Assembly: GCA_029551925.1 (NCBI GenBank)
Contig: JAKPEO010000105.1
Span: 1-8,611, forward strand
Direction: 5' to 3'
Origin: a bacterium
GTDB lineage: Bacteria > JAGOBX01
Length of the DNA stretch: 8,611 nucleotides
The translations under genes and the position numbers were made by a program. Positions 6,212 through 8,611 of this stretch are shown here, piece by piece. Below the pieces are notes generated by a model that saw nothing but the letters and a program-made list of their open reading frames with translations, made no database searches and had not been told where the DNA came from. The first letter of the stretch is position 1. Every line of letters starts with the position of its first letter.

Positions 6212-8314
6212 ATGAAACCAACAAAGAAAATAAAATTTGTAAATTTTATAGCGGCAATTCTAATAATTATTATTGTCTGGATAATAATGATATTTGCTTA
6301 TATTATCAGTCGCCCTCAGACAGTAGAGTTAACAGAGGAAGAAAAAAACTGGCTTTCAAAACATTCTGAAATAAAATTTGCGCCAGACCCGAATTTTCCG
6401 CCAATTGAATATTTTGAAAATAATATTTATCGCGGATTAATTTCTGATTATTTTGATTTAATAGAAAAAAAATTGAATATTGATATTAAGATAGTGCAAC
6501 TGCCGAGTTGGGCCGATGTAATAACAGCGGCAAAAGAGCGGACTATTGATGGTATTACAGCGGCGCAAATTACTCCAGAACGGTTGCAATATCTAATTTA
6601 TACTGAACCGATTATTGACATACCGAATGTAATAATTTCAACCCAAAAATTCAGTCCTATTATTACTTTAAATGATTTAAAAGGATATACTGTTGCAATT
6701 ACTAAAAACAATGCTTTACACGAATATATAAAAACTACTTTTCCAGAAATAAAAATAAAAGAAGTAAAAGATGATTTGGAAGCATTACAATCTGTATCAT
6801 TTAAGCAAGCGGATGCAACAGTAGTAAATTTAGCAATTGCTTCATATTTAATAGATTTGCACGGTATAACTAATTTAAAAATGGTTGGTGATTCAGGCAG
6901 AAAAAATCCGCTGGCAATAGCAATTCGCTCGGACTATCCTATTTTACGAAATATTTTAGATAAAGCATTAAAATCAATATCTAAAAAAGAGCATGATAAA
7001 ATTTATGAAAAATGGATAAAAGTAAAAATCGAACGATTTGCTTTAAGCAAAGATTTTTGGATTGCTGTTTCTATCAGCGGCTTTATAATAATAATAATTT
7101 TTGTTTTTATAATTTTTTGGAATTACAGATTAATCGTTGAAATCGAACAAAAAAGCATAGAACTAAAAAATGAACTAATAGAACGAACACGTAAAGAAGA
7201 AGAATTATTCAAAAGCGAACAGCGTTATAAAGAATTAATTGAATTAGCAGCAGACGCTATTTTGATTGGAGATCAAACAGGCGTAATAATAAGCGCTAAC
7301 ACCAAAGCTTGTGAATTGACTGGATATACAACAAGCGAACTTCTCGGTAAAAATATAACAATTTTATTTAAAAAAGAAGTATTAGAAGCAAAACCATTAA
7401 GATATGATTTATTAAAAAAAGGCGAAGTTGTCAGAATACAGAGAAATTTATTGCGTAATGACGGCAAAGAAATTATAGTTGAAATGAATACTAAAATGAT
7501 GCCAGATTTAACTTATCAATCAATAATACGGGATATTACAGAAGCCAAAAAAAAAGAATTTGAAATTAAAAATGCAAATGATAAATTGTTGAGCGTTATT
7601 GACGAACTTAAATCTGTAGATGAAGTAAAAAATAATATTATAGCCAATATATCGCACGAATTGCGCACGCCGCTTGTATCTATTCGCGGATACATCGAAT
7701 TATTGTTGAATAAAAAATTCGGCGAAATAAATGAAATACAAAAAAATTATTTACAGCGAATATTAAAAAGTATTGATAGATTGGTGAGTATTATTGAGAA
7801 TTTAATTTTTTATTCAAGATTAGAACTGAACAAAGAAAAATTAAATTATAGTCAATTTGATATTTATAAATTAATTGAAGAAGCTATAAATTTATTATAT
7901 CCCAATACTTTAGAAAAAAATATTTCTATAAAAATAATAAATCAACAAGTGCCGTTAGTGGTTAATGCTGATAGAGATAAATTATTTCAAGTTTTACTTA
8001 ATCTTTTATCTAATGCTTTGAAATTTTCAAAAGATGATAGCGTTATAGAAATAGAAGTAAAATTAAATAATGAATTAAAAGTTTTGATCGTATCTATTAT
8101 TGATAGCGGAATAGGAATACCAGAAGATAAAATTCCTAAAATATTTGAAAAATTTTATCAAGTAGATGCTTCGCTTACTCGACAATTCGGAGGATTGGGC
8201 TTGGGCTTATCGATTTGTAAAAACATAATAGAGATGCATAAAGGTAAAATAACTGCAAAAAACAGACCAGAAGGCGGAGCAATTTTTACTTTTACTATTC
8301 CGATAAATTTATAA
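6212..8314 (+). CDS. Sensor histidine kinase with periplasmic SBP_bac_3-like domain and PAS domain
   Basis: A 700-residue inner-membrane sensor kinase, expected to phosphorylate a response regulator when its external domain binds a ligand. Order seen: positive N-terminus, membrane segment about 11-32; SBP_bac_3/venus-flytrap domain about 40-273, of the type found in BvgS/EvgS-like kinases (TPERLQYLIYTEPI with Arg124, then NLAIASYLI); second membrane segment about 282-304; charged coiled-coil linker about 308-335; PAS about 336-445 (ELIELAADAILIGD, ANTKACELTGY); HisKA with phospho-acceptor His482 in ISHELRTP; HATPase with N-box N597/N601, G1 box DSGIGIP (631-637), F box around F645, and G2 box GLGLGL (661-666). 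Every kinase motif is present. There is no receiver domain and no response regulator nearby, so it is an orphan. It starts 1 base after the amidotransferase stop, hence co-translated; no Shine-Dalgarno site and no terminator after it. The ligand is unknown. Confidence 0.94.
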   Translation: MKPTKKIKFVNFIAAILIIIIVWIIMIFAYIISRPQTVELTEEEKNWLSKHSEIKFAPDPNFPPIEYFENNIYRGLISDYFDLIEKKLNIDIKIVQLPSWADVITAAKERTIDGITAAQITPERLQYLIYTEPIIDIPNVIISTQKFSPIITLNDLKGYTVAITKNNALHEYIKTTFPEIKIKEVKDDLEALQSVSFKQADATVVNLAIASYLIDLHGITNLKMVGDSGRKNPLAIAIRSDYPILRNILDKALKSISKKEHDKIYEKWIKVKIERFALSKDFWIAVSISGFIIIIIFVFIIFWNYRLIVEIEQKSIELKNELIERTRKEEELFKSEQRYKELIELAADAILIGDQTGVIISANTKACELTGYTTSELLGKNITILFKKEVLEAKPLRYDLLKKGEVVRIQRNLLRNDGKEIIVEMNTKMMPDLTYQSIIRDITEAKKKEFEIKNANDKLLSVIDELKSVDEVKNNIIANISHELRTPLVSIRGYIELLLNKKFGEINEIQKNYLQRILKSIDRLVSIIENLIFYSRLELNKEKLNYSQFDIYKLIEEAINLLYPNTLEKNISIKIINQQVPLVVNADRDKLFQVLLNLLSNALKFSKDDSVIEIEVKLNNELKVLIVSIIDSGIGIPEDKIPKIFEKFYQVDASLTRQFGGLGLGLSICKNIIEMHKGKITAKNRPEGGAIFTFTIPINL

Positions 8315-8320
8315 AACTTC

Positions 8321-8349
8321 TTGAAATCGTATTTGAATAATGTTATAAT
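8321..8349 (+). promoter_or_regulatory. Near-consensus extended -10 promoter of the AAA-ATPase-like gene
   Basis: TTGAAA (8321-8326, five of six) is spaced 17 bp from a perfect TATAAT (8344-8349), preceded by TG one base upstream (8341-8342), the extended -10 element. Transcription would begin near 8356, only about three bases before the ATG at 8359, so the mRNA should be essentially leaderless. It sits in the 44-base gap after the histidine kinase gene. Confidence 0.7.
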
Positions 8350-8358
8350 ACAATCATT

Positions 8359-8611
8359 ATGAAAAAGAAAAAAACACCTTATGGCTTGCAAAATTTTGAA
8401 GCTTTAATAGTGGATAATCATTATTATGTCGATAAGACAAAATATATAGAAGTATTAGAAAATTTTGATGCTCGGTATTAAGTATTTTTGCGGCCGCGCA
8501 AGTTTGGCAAGAGTTGGTGGAGCGTGATGATTAATTATTATTATGCTATTTGGCATAAATATAAATTTAAAAAATTATTTAGCGATTTGTATACAGTTAA
8601 GAATTTTACGC
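8359..8611 (+). pseudogene. AAA-ATPase-like / PD-(D/E)XK family protein, interrupted by in-frame stop, 3' end beyond window
   Basis: From ATG 8359 the first 40 codons give the hallmark N-terminus of the predicted AAA-ATPase family (PF09820 type, often with a C-terminal PD-(D/E)XK nuclease-like domain): YGLQNFEALI, then NHYYVDKTKYIEVLENF. A TAA at 8479-8481 breaks it after Tyr40. The same frame then continues as clear family sequence: VFLRPRKFGKS carrying the Walker A motif, YYYAIWHKYKFKKLFSDLY, and KNFT at the window end. A single T-to-A change from a leucine codon (TTA) would explain the stop. Just after the lysine-serine of Walker A, two tryptophans replace the usual small or aliphatic residues. 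Family copies are often numerous and degenerate; the cellular role is poorly known. A sequencing error or stop-codon readthrough cannot be excluded. Confidence 0.75.

Noticed and set aside
8315-8358. Terminator after the histidine kinase gene
   Set aside because: No GC-rich hairpin or T run is present in the 44 bases; they hold the next promoter instead.

Overview
This 8.6 kb window is very AT-rich (most of all between the genes) and has the look of a low-GC bacterium or uncultivated bacterial lineage. No RNA gene or single-lineage marker is present, so I do not assign a phylum. Two promoter-like sites carry sigma70-type -35/-10 hexamers with exactly 17 bp spacing, which argues against the promoter pattern typical of Bacteroidota. 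The general flavour (large kelch/beta-helix/Fn3 surface protein, AAA-ATPase-like family member, few Shine-Dalgarno sites) fits several uncultivated low-GC phyla.

Layout. Bases 1-2124 (minus strand) are one long open reading frame that starts at 2124 and leaves the window at base 1. Its 708 visible codons encode an exported protein: signal peptide, six kelch-like repeats, a DUF1565/NosD-like right-handed beta-helix built from eight coils of about 23 residues, then the start of a fibronectin-III-like domain. Bases 2125-2612 are an extremely AT-rich divergent intergenic region holding a good promoter (2552-2580). That promoter faces a decayed gene (2613 to about 3047) whose frame is broken by stops and frame changes; it looks like the membrane-anchored sensory N-terminus of a signalling protein.

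Bases 3190-8314 are a tight plus-strand operon of three intact genes separated by 3 nt and 1 nt: a GT4-type glycosyltransferase, a class II (glutamine-dependent) asparagine synthetase-type amidotransferase, and an orphan sensor histidine kinase with a periplasmic SBP_bac_3-like domain, a PAS domain and a HisKA/HATPase core. The first two suggest glycan building plus amidation, or asparagine synthesis. The kinase could tune them to an extracellular small molecule, but its target regulator is not in the window.

At the right edge a near-consensus extended -10 promoter (8321-8349) drives, practically without a leader, an AAA-ATPase-like/PD-(D/E)XK family gene that is interrupted by an in-frame TAA just before its Walker A motif and runs off the window. 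I found no tRNA, rRNA, CRISPR array, insertion sequence or convincing intrinsic terminator.
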